From Pseudochelatococcus lubricantis (lineage in GTDB: Bacteria; Pseudomonadota; Alphaproteobacteria; Rhizobiales; Beijerinckiaceae), in contig NZ_JAASQI010000001.1 in assembly GCF_011762225.1 (NCBI RefSeq), positions 248,001 to 312,000 of the forward strand: DNA of 64,000 nt, in the 5' to 3' direction. The position numbers and the translations under genes are program-made. A model generated the notes under the pieces. The model ran no database searches, was not told the DNA's origin, and saw only the letters and a program-made list of their open reading frames with translations. This document shows positions 53,853 through 62,978 of the stretch, piece after piece (the first letter of the stretch is position 1; each line of letters opens with the position of its first letter).

Positions 53853-54101
53853 ACGGTGCTGCCGGAGGCAGGTCTTCTACCGTCAGAACGGTATTGCATC
53901 CCGCAAACGGAAACCGCAGCGGCCCGTTTGGAGAATCAGACGCCACTACATAGCGGCTTCGCGCGATTGATGCAAGAACCGCGACACATTGTCGGCGCAT
54001 CGAGTCCACAGGGGTCTCGTGAGGGAACGGCAGACGGGCGTCCGTGAACGCCCGTCGCGTCTCAAATGCCGCATGGCGGCCCGGGAAGCCGGGCGCCGCG
54101 A

Positions 54102-55319
54102 TCAGGACCGGTCGTTGGACTTGGACTGCCGCGCCTGGACCTGGCTGAAGGCCTCGCTCAGCAGCCGGTTAGACGTCTGCGCGATATCCTTCAACTGGCT
54201 CGACGTGGACTCAAACTGGCGACGCAGTTCCCGCGTCTGCAGCTCCACAGCCTCGGCGAGCGAACTGACAGTCAGGAGCTGGCGCCAGAGGTCGAGCGTG
54301 CCGTCCGTCTGGCTGCGCACGAGATCGAACATCTTGCTGTTCAGTTCCGTGACGCCGCGCGAGGCGAGCGAGACGCCGGTCGAGAAATTCTTCGTCCACA
54401 GCTCGCTCTGCTCATGCAGACTGCTGTAGCCCTGGCGCGCGTAGCGCAGGCCGACCTGCGTCGTGGTCGAAACAGCGGTGATGGTGGCGGGGGCAGCCTG
54501 TGCGACCGCGCTTTCCACGACAGACGCCGGCGTCGTTTCCGCAGCCGCCGGCGCTGCGGCGGGCTGCACGTCCGGTGCCGCCGGAGCGACCGTTGCCGTC
54601 ACGACCGGAGCCTCCTCCTTGGGGGCAACCGGCGCCGCAGGGGTGCGCGGAGGCGCGAGCGGCTTGTCGAACAGTCCTGGAGCAGCAGGCGCCGCGCTCG
54701 CAGCCGGTGCGGCGACCTTGCGGGGGGCAGGCTGCTCGGCGGGTTCGGCTGGCTGGGACGGCTTGGCGGCCTCAGCAGTTTCGACGGGTTTGGCAGTTTC
54801 AGCTGGCTTGGCGGGCTCGACCGGCGTTGCCGTCTCTACGGGCTTTGCAGCCTCGACAGGCTTTGCGACCTCGGCGGGCTTGGCGGTCTCAACAGGCTTC
54901 GCAGCCTCGACAGGCTTGATGGTCTCGACAGGCTTGGCGGCTTCAGCGGGCTTCACCGCCTCAGGCTGGGCCGGCGCGGATTTGGCGGGCTCCGGCTTGG
55001 TTTCGGTCGCCGGGCTGTCTGCCTTGGCGGGGGCTTCCTTGGCAGGAGCTTCAGCGGGCTTTACGGCTGCAGCCGGGGCGGCCTTGACGGACGGAGAAGG
55101 CGTGGCCACGGGAGCGGTGGCCTGTCTGGGGGCCGGGGCCGCAGCGGGAGCCGATGCTGCTTGGGGAGCCGACGCTGCCTGCGTCTTGTCTGCGGCGGTC
55201 GCGGCGGGCTGCGCAGTCGTATCCGTAACGCTCACGTCCTCGGCCGTCGTCGTGCTTTTCGCGGAAGTTGTCCTTCTTCTTCCGCCTGCCGGAGTGCCGG
55301 TTACCTTACGTGTCGTCAT
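54102..55319 (-). CDS. Phasin-family protein with long Ala/Lys/Pro repeat region
   Basis: The 405-residue protein has a low-complexity N-terminal region rich in Ala, Pro, Lys, Thr and Glu (about 1-280) and a C-terminal phasin-like helical domain (about 283-395, with EQSELWTKNFSTGVS and RELRRQFESTSSQLKDIAQ). Residues about 121-184 repeat a six-residue unit (AKPVET variants). PhaF-type phasins use similar Lys/Ala repeats to bind DNA and tie polyhydroxyalkanoate granules to the nucleoid, but here the repeats are at the N-terminus and carry Glu, so DNA binding is uncertain. A second phasin gene lies 235 bp upstream. Confidence 0.82.
   Translation of the reverse strand: MTTRKVTGTPAGGRRRTTSAKSTTTAEDVSVTDTTAQPAATAADKTQAASAPQAASAPAAAPAPRQATAPVATPSPSVKAAPAAAVKPAEAPAKEAPAKADSPATETKPEPAKSAPAQPEAVKPAEAAKPVETIKPVEAAKPVETAKPAEVAKPVEAAKPVETATPVEPAKPAETAKPVETAEAAKPSQPAEPAEQPAPRKVAAPAASAAPAAPGLFDKPLAPPRTPAAPVAPKEEAPVVTATVAPAAPDVQPAAAPAAAETTPASVVESAVAQAAPATITAVSTTTQVGLRYARQGYSSLHEQSELWTKNFSTGVSLASRGVTELNSKMFDLVRSQTDGTLDLWRQLLTVSSLAEAVELQTRELRRQFESTSSQLKDIAQTSNRLLSEAFSQVQARQSKSNDRS
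54768..54959 (-). repeat. 18-bp (six-residue) tandem repeats in the phasin gene
   Basis: About ten imperfect copies encode AKPVET, AKPAEV, ATPVEP and similar hexapeptides. The DNA shows the matching period of 18 bases (for example repeats of GGCTTTGC-type words on the plus strand). Such tracts can gain or lose units by slippage. Confidence 0.75.
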
Positions 55320-55553
55320 GGAAATTCTGCTCCGTCTCTATATCACTGGACCTGATACCCGAACTGTTCTCGCCTGAACGGACGCCTGTACTGCCGGAAA
55401 CCGCGCCACGTATCATGCCAGTCAGCGGTAGCATCGGACAAGGGGCTGTTGCGGCGCAGTAAGGTCGCGGCCGGGACAGTCGCCCCGCGCCGCAGTGCAA
55501 TCCGGCATGACGTCGGGCAACCGGCCGCATGGTTGCGGCCGGTCTCGCGTATG

Positions 55554-56021
55554 TCACGCGCCGGTCTTGGTCGCGTCCTTGGCGGCCTGCGCGGCTTCCT
55601 TGGCGGCTTCGGTCGCGTTCTGGGTGGCTTCCTTCACAGCGTTCTGGACCTGCTGCGTGGCTTCCGTGGCGGTCTTCTGCACGGTGGCGCCGAAGTCGCG
55701 GGCCTGCTCCTGAAGCGCAGCGAACTGGTTCTTCAGGTACTCGCTCTGGAACTGCGTCACTTCACGCAGGTCCTTGGCGCGGACGAGCTTCTCGGCGAGG
55801 TCGAAGGCAGCAGCGATGTTGCTCTCGGCGTAGGAAAGCGTGCGGCGGGCGACTTCGTGCGAGTTGAAGGGGACAGCCGTCGTCTGGTTCTCAAAGGTGG
55901 CGATCGCCTTGTGGGCAGCGCCGAGGAAGCCATCAAACGCCTTGCGGGCCTGGTCGACGCTCTTCTCAGCGAACTCACGCAGCTCGGCGGGGATCTCGTA
56001 GGTCGGGAGGTTGTTGCTCAT
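55554..56021 (-). CDS. Phasin
   Basis: The 155-residue protein is a typical small phasin: an amphipathic, mostly helical protein (about 15-115 with FAEKSVDQARKAFDGFL and YLKNQFAALQEQARDFG) and an Ala/Thr-rich C-terminal coiled-coil tail. It would coat polyhydroxyalkanoate granules. AAGGAG precedes ATG 56021 in a well-formed leader. The sequence implies that the organism makes PHA, although no phaC/phaA/phaB gene is in the window. Confidence 0.92.
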   Translation of the reverse strand: MSNNLPTYEIPAELREFAEKSVDQARKAFDGFLGAAHKAIATFENQTTAVPFNSHEVARRTLSYAESNIAAAFDLAEKLVRAKDLREVTQFQSEYLKNQFAALQEQARDFGATVQKTATEATQQVQNAVKEATQNATEAAKEAAQAAKDATKTGA

Positions 56022-56284
56022 CGTAATCTCCTTGGAAACGCTGGACGAAAGGGACATACACTGACGGATTGTGCACTGCAATGCATATATGCTGCATCGC
56101 AGCAATGCAAGGGGGCTTATTCCGTCAAACCTACATTTTGGCGTTCCTGACGCAACGTTAACGTTGATGCCGGATTGCGCCGGCAATCTACGCAGATTCC
56201 GTGACGCTCTGAGGACAAAGATATATTAACATTTTATTAGTCATATGTCGCGGTCCTAATGTGACAGTGAGGCGGGTGATTCGG

Positions 56285-59119
56285 ATGTCGAGGCGACCGG
56301 ACGCATCGAAGACAGGTATCTGGGGAGATCCCGCGCTTGCCGCGCTCGTGGAGCAGGAGGCGGCTGCGGTGCTGTGGTCGCTTGACGGCAACCGCGTCAT
56401 TGGCGCCTCGGTTGGCACCGCCGGGCTCGCGCCCGCGTTGCGGGCGGCCGGCGGCGAGAATCTGCGCGGGCGCCTGCGCCGCATCGCGGCGGCGCTTTCC
56501 GCTGGCAGCGGGGTCCGGCTCGAACGCATCACGCTTCCGCAGGGCTACGGCATCGCCCGCCTGCTGCTCGAATGCCACCGCGTCGCCACGGGGGAGGGCG
56601 AGTTCCTGCTCACCATCCTGCGCGGGCCGTTGCCGCGCCTGCCGCGCGTGGTGGAGGACGGCTTCGTTCATCGCGGCCCGGACGACGGCGCAGCGATGCA
56701 AGCCGTCGCCGCACCATCCGCGCCGCGCGGCGGCGACATTGCTGTGGAGGGGAACGCGGGGGCCGCTCGCCAAAGTGCGCTCGACCGCCTGCTCGTCTAT
56801 GCCGGCAACCGGTCGACCGTGCGCTTCATCTGGGAGACGGACGCGCAGGGCAGGTTCGCGCGCGTCTCGCAGGAGCTTGCGGGGCTTGTGGGGCGGCAAT
56901 CCGGCGGCATCGAGGGGCGAAGCTGGCGCGATCTCGTGGCGGAAGGCATCGTCCACGATCCGGACGGCGTCGCGGCCGCCCTGTCGCACCATGATACATG
57001 GAGCGGCCGGGAGGTGCTGTGGCGCGTCGGCGACAACGTGGCCATACCGCTGCTGCCGGTGGAACTCGCCGGCATTCCGATGCACGATGCGAAGCGCCGC
57101 TTTCAGGGATTCCGCGGCTTCGGCCTCTGCCGCATCGCCCGCCTGCGCGATGCGGGAGGCGGCGCTGCCGCCCCGGCTGCGCCTGCCGCGCCGGCCGTCT
57201 CCGCTCCCGCCGCGCCGGCCGCTCCGGTCGCCGAACCGATGATTGAGCCGGCCGAGGCGCCGCAGCGCTCGCGGCTGACGGACAGCGAGAAACAGGCGTT
57301 CCGCGATATCGCCCGCGCGCTGGGCATCTCCCGCATCGGCGACATTATGCCGCACGACGACCGGGAGCCTGACGGCGGCGCGGCCAGTGAGCCCGCGTCG
57401 GACATTCCCGCCGCCGGACGTCCCGAAACAGCGCCGCATGCTAAACCGGGACCGCGCCCCGTGGCGGATATCGTCACGCCGGCGGCGGCATTGCCGGCGG
57501 AAGCCCGCCCGGCTGTGCCGCGCGCGCTGGAAGAGGCAGGCGACGCGCATCGGGAAGCTGCAGCCGGCGTCATCCGGCCGGAAGACGCGGAGCAGGATTC
57601 CGTCGCCGTCTTCAGGCGAATCGCCGACCGCCTGCCGCTCGGCCTGCTGGTGACACGCGGCAGCTCGGTGCTGTTCGCGAGCCGTGGCCTGCTTGATCTG
57701 CTTGGCTATACGGATGCCGCCGCCTTCGCCGCAGCGGGGGGGTTGCAGGCGCTGTTCACGAACACGCCGGGCGGCGGAGATGCGCCGTTGGCGTTGCGCA
57801 CTGCACAGGGCACGCCTCTTTCCGCCGACGCGCGCATGGTCAGCGTGCCATGGGAGGGCGGGCCGGCGACGCTGATGTCGTTCCGCCGCGCGCTTGAACC
57901 CCGCATGGAAGCGCACCTGCGCGATCTCGAACGCGAACTGCGCTATCAGGAATCGCGCGTGCGGGCGCTCGACACCATCCTCGACACGGCAACAGACGGC
58001 GTGGTCACGCTCGACGGCGCGGGCCGCCTGCTGTCGCTCAACCGCTCGGCGGAGGCGCTGTTCGGACGCGAGGAAACCGACGTGGTAGGCACGCCTCTGT
58101 GGCGACTGCTGACGACGGAGAGCGTCGCCGGGGCGAAGGCCTATTTCGAGGGGCTGCGCGAGGGCGGACTCGCCAGCGTTCTCAACGACGGGCAACTGGT
58201 GACGGCGCGTGCGCGCGGCGGCGGCACCATCGAGCTGATGATGGTCATGGGTCGGCTCGCGCCGGACGTCGCGGACGCGCCGGCGACCCGCGACGGCGAG
58301 CGTTTCTTCGCCATCCTGCGCGATGTCAGCGGCGCTCCCCGGCGCGAAGGCGCGCTGCCGGAGGCGGCCGGCGGAGAGGCGCAGGGCGGCCATGCCGCGT
58401 TTCTGGCGCGCGTCAGCCACGAAATCCGCACCCCGCTCAACGCCATCATCGGCTTTGCGGAGATCATGCTGGAGGAGCGGTTCGGCCCCGTCGGCTCGGA
58501 GCGCTACCGCGAATACCTGCGTGACATCCACGCCTCCGGCGGGCAGGTGATCAGCCTCGTCAATGATCTTCTCGACCTGGCGCGGATCGAGGCCGGGCGG
58601 CTGGAGCTTGCACCCTCCCTCGTTTCCCTCAACGACGTGGTGTCGGGCTGCGTCGGGTTGCTGATGCCACAGGCAGGGCGACAGCAGGTGGTGCTGCGCA
58701 CCAGCCTCGCGCGCGCGCTGCCGCCGGTCAGTATCGATGAGCGTGCGCTGCAGCAGATCATTCTCAACCTGCTGTCGAACGCGGTGAAGTTCACGGACGC
58801 GGGCGGGCAGGTCATCGTTTCCACTGCGCGCGCGGATGACGGCGGCGCGACGCTGCGCATCCGCGACACCGGCATCGGCATGACACGCGCGCAGGTATCG
58901 GCAGCGCTGGAACCCTTCGCGCAGCTCACCACGACGCGGCTCGGCCACGGCACGGGCACCGGCCTCGGCCTGCCGCTGACGCGCGCGTTGGTGGAGGCAA
59001 GCGGCGGGCGCTTCCACATTTCGAGCGCCCTGCACGAAGGCACGATGGTCGAGATCGCCTTTTCCGCCGCCTCGCCTTCCGCCGCTGGTCAGGAGAGCGT
59101 CAGGCCGTCATCCCAGTAG
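56285..59119 (+). CDS. Large PAS-containing sensor histidine kinase (PleC/DivJ/PdhS-type)
   Basis: The 944-residue kinase appears soluble. It has two or three PAS-like regions (about 175-260, 440-540 and 560-680), with Ala/Pro-rich linkers (about 300-430), then HisKA with the phospho-acceptor in ARVSHEIRTPLNAIIGFAEI (near 711) and a HATPase domain with NLLSNAVKF, DTGIGM and GTGLGLPLTRAL. The H-box extension MLEERFGPVG-x-x-RY is typical of the PleC/DivJ/PdhS kinases that act on DivK in cell-cycle control. Which member it is cannot be told by reading. Starts at ATG 56285, GTG 56276 and GTG 56261 are all possible. The 3' end overlaps the convergent LysR gene by 31 bp. Confidence 0.85.
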   Translation: MSRRPDASKTGIWGDPALAALVEQEAAAVLWSLDGNRVIGASVGTAGLAPALRAAGGENLRGRLRRIAAALSAGSGVRLERITLPQGYGIARLLLECHRVATGEGEFLLTILRGPLPRLPRVVEDGFVHRGPDDGAAMQAVAAPSAPRGGDIAVEGNAGAARQSALDRLLVYAGNRSTVRFIWETDAQGRFARVSQELAGLVGRQSGGIEGRSWRDLVAEGIVHDPDGVAAALSHHDTWSGREVLWRVGDNVAIPLLPVELAGIPMHDAKRRFQGFRGFGLCRIARLRDAGGGAAAPAAPAAPAVSAPAAPAAPVAEPMIEPAEAPQRSRLTDSEKQAFRDIARALGISRIGDIMPHDDREPDGGAASEPASDIPAAGRPETAPHAKPGPRPVADIVTPAAALPAEARPAVPRALEEAGDAHREAAAGVIRPEDAEQDSVAVFRRIADRLPLGLLVTRGSSVLFASRGLLDLLGYTDAAAFAAAGGLQALFTNTPGGGDAPLALRTAQGTPLSADARMVSVPWEGGPATLMSFRRALEPRMEAHLRDLERELRYQESRVRALDTILDTATDGVVTLDGAGRLLSLNRSAEALFGREETDVVGTPLWRLLTTESVAGAKAYFEGLREGGLASVLNDGQLVTARARGGGTIELMMVMGRLAPDVADAPATRDGERFFAILRDVSGAPRREGALPEAAGGEAQGGHAAFLARVSHEIRTPLNAIIGFAEIMLEERFGPVGSERYREYLRDIHASGGQVISLVNDLLDLARIEAGRLELAPSLVSLNDVVSGCVGLLMPQAGRQQVVLRTSLARALPPVSIDERALQQIILNLLSNAVKFTDAGGQVIVSTARADDGGATLRIRDTGIGMTRAQVSAALEPFAQLTTTRLGHGTGTGLGLPLTRALVEASGGRFHISSALHEGTMVEIAFSAASPSAAGQESVRPSSQ

Positions 59120-59997
59120 GGCGTCGGGCCGAACAGCGCGGCGAGATGGTCCACGAACACCCGCACCTTCTGCTCCAGATGGCGGCGGCTGGGATAGACC
59201 GCGTACACCGCGACGCGGTTGGAAGCGCCGTAGCCGGGCAGCACGGCGCGCAACTGGCCGCTGCGCAGCTCCGGCCCGATGTCCCACGTCGAGCGCAGGG
59301 CAATGCCCATGCCCGCGATCACCGCCTCGCGCACCACCTCGCTCGAATTCGTGCGCAGCGGCGCGTTGATGCGCACGACATGCTGCCCGTGCGGCCCTTC
59401 GAGCCGCCAGTGATCGCTGTTGTGCGCGATGAGCGTGTGCTGGGGCAGGTCGTCGACGGATTGGGGAACGCCAGCGCGCTCCAGATAGGCGGGGGCGGCG
59501 ACGAGCAGGCGATGGTTGGGGGCAAGCCTGCGGGCAACGAGGCTGGAATCGGCGAGATCGGCAATGCGCACCGCGACGTCATAGCCTTCCCCGACGAGAT
59601 CGATGAACTCGTCCGACAGGTTCAGATCGACGGTCAGATTCGGGTGGCGCCGCAAAAACGGCAGCAGGCGCGGCGCGATGTGCAGGCGGCCGAAGGAGGT
59701 GGGCGCGGAAACCTTCAGCACGCCGCGCACCTCGGCGCTGCCGCGCGCCACCCAGGCCTCGGCCTCCTCCACGCTGGCCAGAATGGCGACGGCGCGTTCG
59801 TAAAGGCCCTGCCCCGCCTCGGTCAGTGTGATCTGGCGCGTGGTGCGCTGCAGCAGGCGCACGCCCAGCCGCTCCTCCAGCCGGCGGATGCGCTTGGAAA
59901 TGACGGCCGTCGACAGCCCCATCTCCCGCCCCGCAGCCGACATGCCGCGGGCCGTCACCACCTGCGCGAAGACATCGAGATCGCCCATCCTGTCCAT
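59089..59997 (-). CDS. LysR-family transcriptional regulator
   Basis: The 302-residue protein has an N-terminal LysR winged helix (about 5-64: GMSAAGREMGLSTAVISKRIRRLEERLGVRLLQRT) and a substrate-binding effector domain (about 90-295). It is of the CrgA/AaeR-like class with the DELRSGQL-type C-terminal lobe (ELRSGQLRAVLPGYG). The target is unknown; the only divergent neighbour region lies toward tadA. It converges with the sensor kinase, with the last ten codons overlapping antisense. Confidence 0.93.
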   Translation of the reverse strand: MDRMGDLDVFAQVVTARGMSAAGREMGLSTAVISKRIRRLEERLGVRLLQRTTRQITLTEAGQGLYERAVAILASVEEAEAWVARGSAEVRGVLKVSAPTSFGRLHIAPRLLPFLRRHPNLTVDLNLSDEFIDLVGEGYDVAVRIADLADSSLVARRLAPNHRLLVAAPAYLERAGVPQSVDDLPQHTLIAHNSDHWRLEGPHGQHVVRINAPLRTNSSEVVREAVIAGMGIALRSTWDIGPELRSGQLRAVLPGYGASNRVAVYAVYPSRRHLEQKVRVFVDHLAALFGPTPYWDDGLTLS

Positions 59998-60142
59998 GAC
60001 CGCCGACTATGGCCGATTGTTGCCCTTATGGCAACAGTGCCGGCTTATTGGAGGCGATACGGCAACAGCGGTTCCCGCCGCGCTTCGCGATATCCTCGAT
60101 AATGAAGATGGCGTCCGCTCTATTTATAAGGAGCATGCCCTC

Positions 60143-60631
60143 TCACCGCCTCTCCCGGAAGAAGGTGCGCAGCATGTCCGCCGCCTCCTGCGCGCGGATG
60201 CCGCCGTAGACGTCAGGCGCGTGGTGGCAGGTGTCCGCGTGAAAGAAGCGCACGCCGTTGTCGACCGCGCCGCCCTTCGGGTCCTCCGCCCCATAATAGA
60301 GCCGGCGGATGCGGGCGAACGAGATCGCCGCCGCGCACATCGGGCAAGGCTCCAGCGTCACATAGAGGTCGCAGCCCGGCAGGCGGTCGCTGCCGAGCCG
60401 CAGGCACGCCGCGCGGATGGCCAGCATCTCGGCATGGGCGGTGGGGTCGTTGTCGGTGCGGGTGCGGTTGCCGGCGCGCGCGATGACGATGCCGTCGCAG
60501 ACCACGGCCGCGCCGACGGGCACCTCGCCGGCAACCGCGGCGCGGCGCGCCTCGTCGAAGGCGATGGACATCGGGTCGTCCGGCGGGAGGGCGGAATGCG
60601 GTGGCATTGTGACGGCAGCAGTCTCCGGCAT
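60143..60631 (-). CDS. tadA: tRNA-specific adenosine deaminase TadA
   Basis: The 162-residue (or shorter) enzyme deaminates A34 to inosine in tRNA-Arg(ACG). It has the zinc-site HAEMLAI (His-Ala-Glu, near 70) and PCPMCAAAI (near 100) motifs and GEVPVGAAVV. In-frame ATGs at 60631, 60607 and 60571 are all possible; none has a clear ribosome site, and family alignment favours 60607 or 60571. It diverges from rluB across about 80 bp. A core gene of bacteria. Confidence 0.93.
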   Translation of the reverse strand: MPETAAVTMPPHSALPPDDPMSIAFDEARRAAVAGEVPVGAAVVCDGIVIARAGNRTRTDNDPTAHAEMLAIRAACLRLGSDRLPGCDLYVTLEPCPMCAAAISFARIRRLYYGAEDPKGGAVDNGVRFFHADTCHHAPDVYGGIRAQEAADMLRTFFRERR

Positions 60632-60710
60632 TGAAATATTTCGCGCGAGAGCGCGGATATTATGCGTCGATCCTCTCGCGTCAATGCATCCGTTCTGATA
60701 TGAGCAGGCA

Positions 60711-62954
60711 ATGACCGATAAATGGAAAGACGAGCGTCGCCCCGCTCGGCGGCCGGGCGGCGATACCGCGCGGTCGTCAAAAGGTGTCAGAAAATTCAGT
60801 GCCCCGCGCAAGTTCGCCGGCCCCCAGGGCGAGGGCGAGCGCCCCCGCGCGGGCTATGGCAAGCCGCGCCCCGGCGGCGCGGGTAAGGAAGAAAAGCGTA
60901 AGGACGGGATGCGCGGGGGCGGCGAGCGGCCGGAGCGGCCCGCACGCCGCTTCGCCGATGTCGGCGGCCCCGATGCCCGCAAGCCGCGTGCCGTTGAGCA
61001 GCGCCGCGAACCCGTCGCCGTGACGTCCGGCCCGGAGCGCATCGCCAAGGTGATGGCGCGGGCGGGCGTCGCCTCGCGCCGCGATGCCGAGGTGATGATC
61101 GCGGAAGGCCGGGTGTCCGTGAACGGCAAGGTCATCGACACGCCCGCGACATTGGTCGGCCCGGCCGACCGGGTGTTGATCGATGGCGCGCCGATGCCGG
61201 CGCGTGAGCGCACGCGCCTGTGGCTGTTCCACAAACCGCGCGGTCTCGTCACCACGGCCCGCGATCCGGAAGGTCGCCCGACGGTGTTCGACAGCCTGCC
61301 GGCGGACCTGCCGCGCGTTGTGGCCGTGGGCCGGCTGGACATCAACACCGAGGGCCTGCTGCTGCTTACCAACGACGGCGGCCTCGCGCGCGTGCTGGCG
61401 CATCCCGATACCGCATGGCTGCGCCGCTACCGTGTGCGCGCCTACGGCGCCGTGGATCAGGCGCAACTCGACGCGCTGCGCGATGGCATCACCATCGACG
61501 GTATGCACTACGGCCCGGTCGAAGCCGCGATCCAGCGCGCTCAGGGTGACAACGTCTGGCTGACGCTCGGCCTGCGCGAGGGCAAGAACCGTGAGGTCAA
61601 GCGCATCCTCGAACATCTCGGCTTGCGCGTGAACCGCCTGATCCGCGTTTCCTTCGGCCCCTTCCAGCTCGGCGATCTGGGCGAGGGCGCGCTGGAGGAA
61701 GTGCGCACCCGCATCCTCAAGGACCAGCTCGGCGAAGCGCTGGCACGCGAGGCGGGGGTCGATTTCGAGACCGGCCTTGCCCAGGCTGACGAGTTGCCCG
61801 CGCGCCAGCCCTCCGCACGTCCGCTGTCCGCACGAACGGACGCGGTGCCCGCGCGCGAAGGCCGCTTCCGCTCGCGCGAGGATTTTCTCGCCCGGGGACC
61901 GCGTGCTGCCGCTGCGCCCGCGCCCGCCTACAAGCGCGAGGCCTACGAGCAGCGTTCCAAGGAACGTGCCGTCTGGCGCGATGAGGAGACCGAGGCCGTG
62001 CGCCCCAAGGGCACACGGGTGCCCCGCCGCGGCGCAGACGCACGCGAGTCGCGCGCCCTCAGCGGAGAGCGCGAGCACGTTCGCGCTGGCGCGATCACCG
62101 ATCCGGGCGGCCGTACGGTCAAGGTCGAACGGCTGGTACCGATGCCGAAGCTCGCCGAGCGGTCGGCCCGCAAGGTCCGGCCCGACCTGCCGGATGAGGC
62201 GCGCGAGGGCGGCTTCAGAAAGCGGGACGGCTTCGACAGGCGCGGTCCTGCGAGCGCTGACTCCCAGCGTCCCGCCCGGCGGTTCGGACGGGACGAGCAG
62301 GGCGATGAGCGGCGCACTTTCGCCGACCGCGCCAATCGTCCGGCCGGTCGCCCCGACGAAGGCTTCCGACGGGATCGCGACGACCGCCCGCGCGGCGACA
62401 GGCCGGGCTTCCGACCGCATGGTGACAGGCCCCAGGGCGACCGGCCGTCTGGCGATCGTCCGCGTGGCAAGAGTTTCCGTGACGAAGGTTTCGGCGGCGA
62501 TCGCCCGCGCGGCGACCGGCCGGGTTTCCGGCCGCATGGTGACAGGCCCCAGGGCGACCGGCCGTCTGGTGATCGTCCGCGAGGCAAGAGTTTTCGTGAC
62601 GGAGGTTTCGGCGGCGATCGCCCGCGCGGCGACCGGCCGGGCTTCCGGCCGCACGGTGACAGGCCCCAGGGCGACCGGCCGTCTGGCGATCGTCCGCGTG
62701 GCAAGAGTTTTCGTGATGAAGGTTTCCGCAGCGAGCGCCCGTCCGGCGAGAAGCGGCCGGAGCGGAAATTCGCCGGCAAATCGTTTGAGAAAAAGCCGTT
62801 TCGTGGCCAAGCGGCGGATGATAGCCAGTCACGCGGCAGGCGGGATTTCGGTGGGCGTGATCGCTTCGCCGGCAAACCGCCGTCGGGAAAGTCGTTCGGC
62901 GGCAAACCTTCCGGTTCGCGTCCAGGCGGCTCGCGTCCGCCGCGCAAGTCGTAA
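60711..62954 (+). CDS. rluB: 23S rRNA pseudouridine synthase RluB with long repetitive basic tail
   Basis: The 747-residue protein has a basic N-terminal extension (about 1-100), an S4 RNA-binding domain (about 104-165), and an RsuA/RluB-type synthase domain (about 168-340) with the catalytic Asp in VGRLDINTEGLLLLTNDG. A long disordered tail (about 350-747), rich in Arg, Gly, Asp and Pro, follows, including three 39-residue repeats. E. coli RluB is about 290 residues, so the tail more than doubles it. Such Arg/Gly tails are common in alphaproteobacterial RluB and probably aid rRNA binding. Confidence 0.93.
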   Translation: MTDKWKDERRPARRPGGDTARSSKGVRKFSAPRKFAGPQGEGERPRAGYGKPRPGGAGKEEKRKDGMRGGGERPERPARRFADVGGPDARKPRAVEQRREPVAVTSGPERIAKVMARAGVASRRDAEVMIAEGRVSVNGKVIDTPATLVGPADRVLIDGAPMPARERTRLWLFHKPRGLVTTARDPEGRPTVFDSLPADLPRVVAVGRLDINTEGLLLLTNDGGLARVLAHPDTAWLRRYRVRAYGAVDQAQLDALRDGITIDGMHYGPVEAAIQRAQGDNVWLTLGLREGKNREVKRILEHLGLRVNRLIRVSFGPFQLGDLGEGALEEVRTRILKDQLGEALAREAGVDFETGLAQADELPARQPSARPLSARTDAVPAREGRFRSREDFLARGPRAAAAPAPAYKREAYEQRSKERAVWRDEETEAVRPKGTRVPRRGADARESRALSGEREHVRAGAITDPGGRTVKVERLVPMPKLAERSARKVRPDLPDEAREGGFRKRDGFDRRGPASADSQRPARRFGRDEQGDERRTFADRANRPAGRPDEGFRRDRDDRPRGDRPGFRPHGDRPQGDRPSGDRPRGKSFRDEGFGGDRPRGDRPGFRPHGDRPQGDRPSGDRPRGKSFRDGGFGGDRPRGDRPGFRPHGDRPQGDRPSGDRPRGKSFRDEGFRSERPSGEKRPERKFAGKSFEKKPFRGQAADDSQSRGRRDFGGRDRFAGKPPSGKSFGGKPSGSRPGGSRPPRKS
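62391..62741 (+). repeat. Three tandem 117-bp repeats in the rluB tail
   Basis: Units begin at 62391, 62508 and 62625, exactly 117 bp (39 codons) apart. Each encodes a unit starting GDRPGFRPHGDRPQ and ending GKSFRD. They differ at few bases, which suggests recent duplication or gene conversion, and are prone to copy-number change. Confidence 0.88.
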
Positions 62955-62978
62955 ATGCTTGAGTGACGGAGGCAGCGG

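Noticed and set aside
56237-59035. 932-residue minus-strand frame opposite the sensor kinase
   Set aside because: Composition is typical of an antisense shadow and no motif is seen; the kinase has full HisKA and HATPase signatures.
60777-62810. 677-residue open frame on the minus strand opposite rluB
   Set aside because: It is the antisense of a GC-rich, repeat-containing gene; its translation is low-complexity and rluB motifs on the plus strand are unmistakable.
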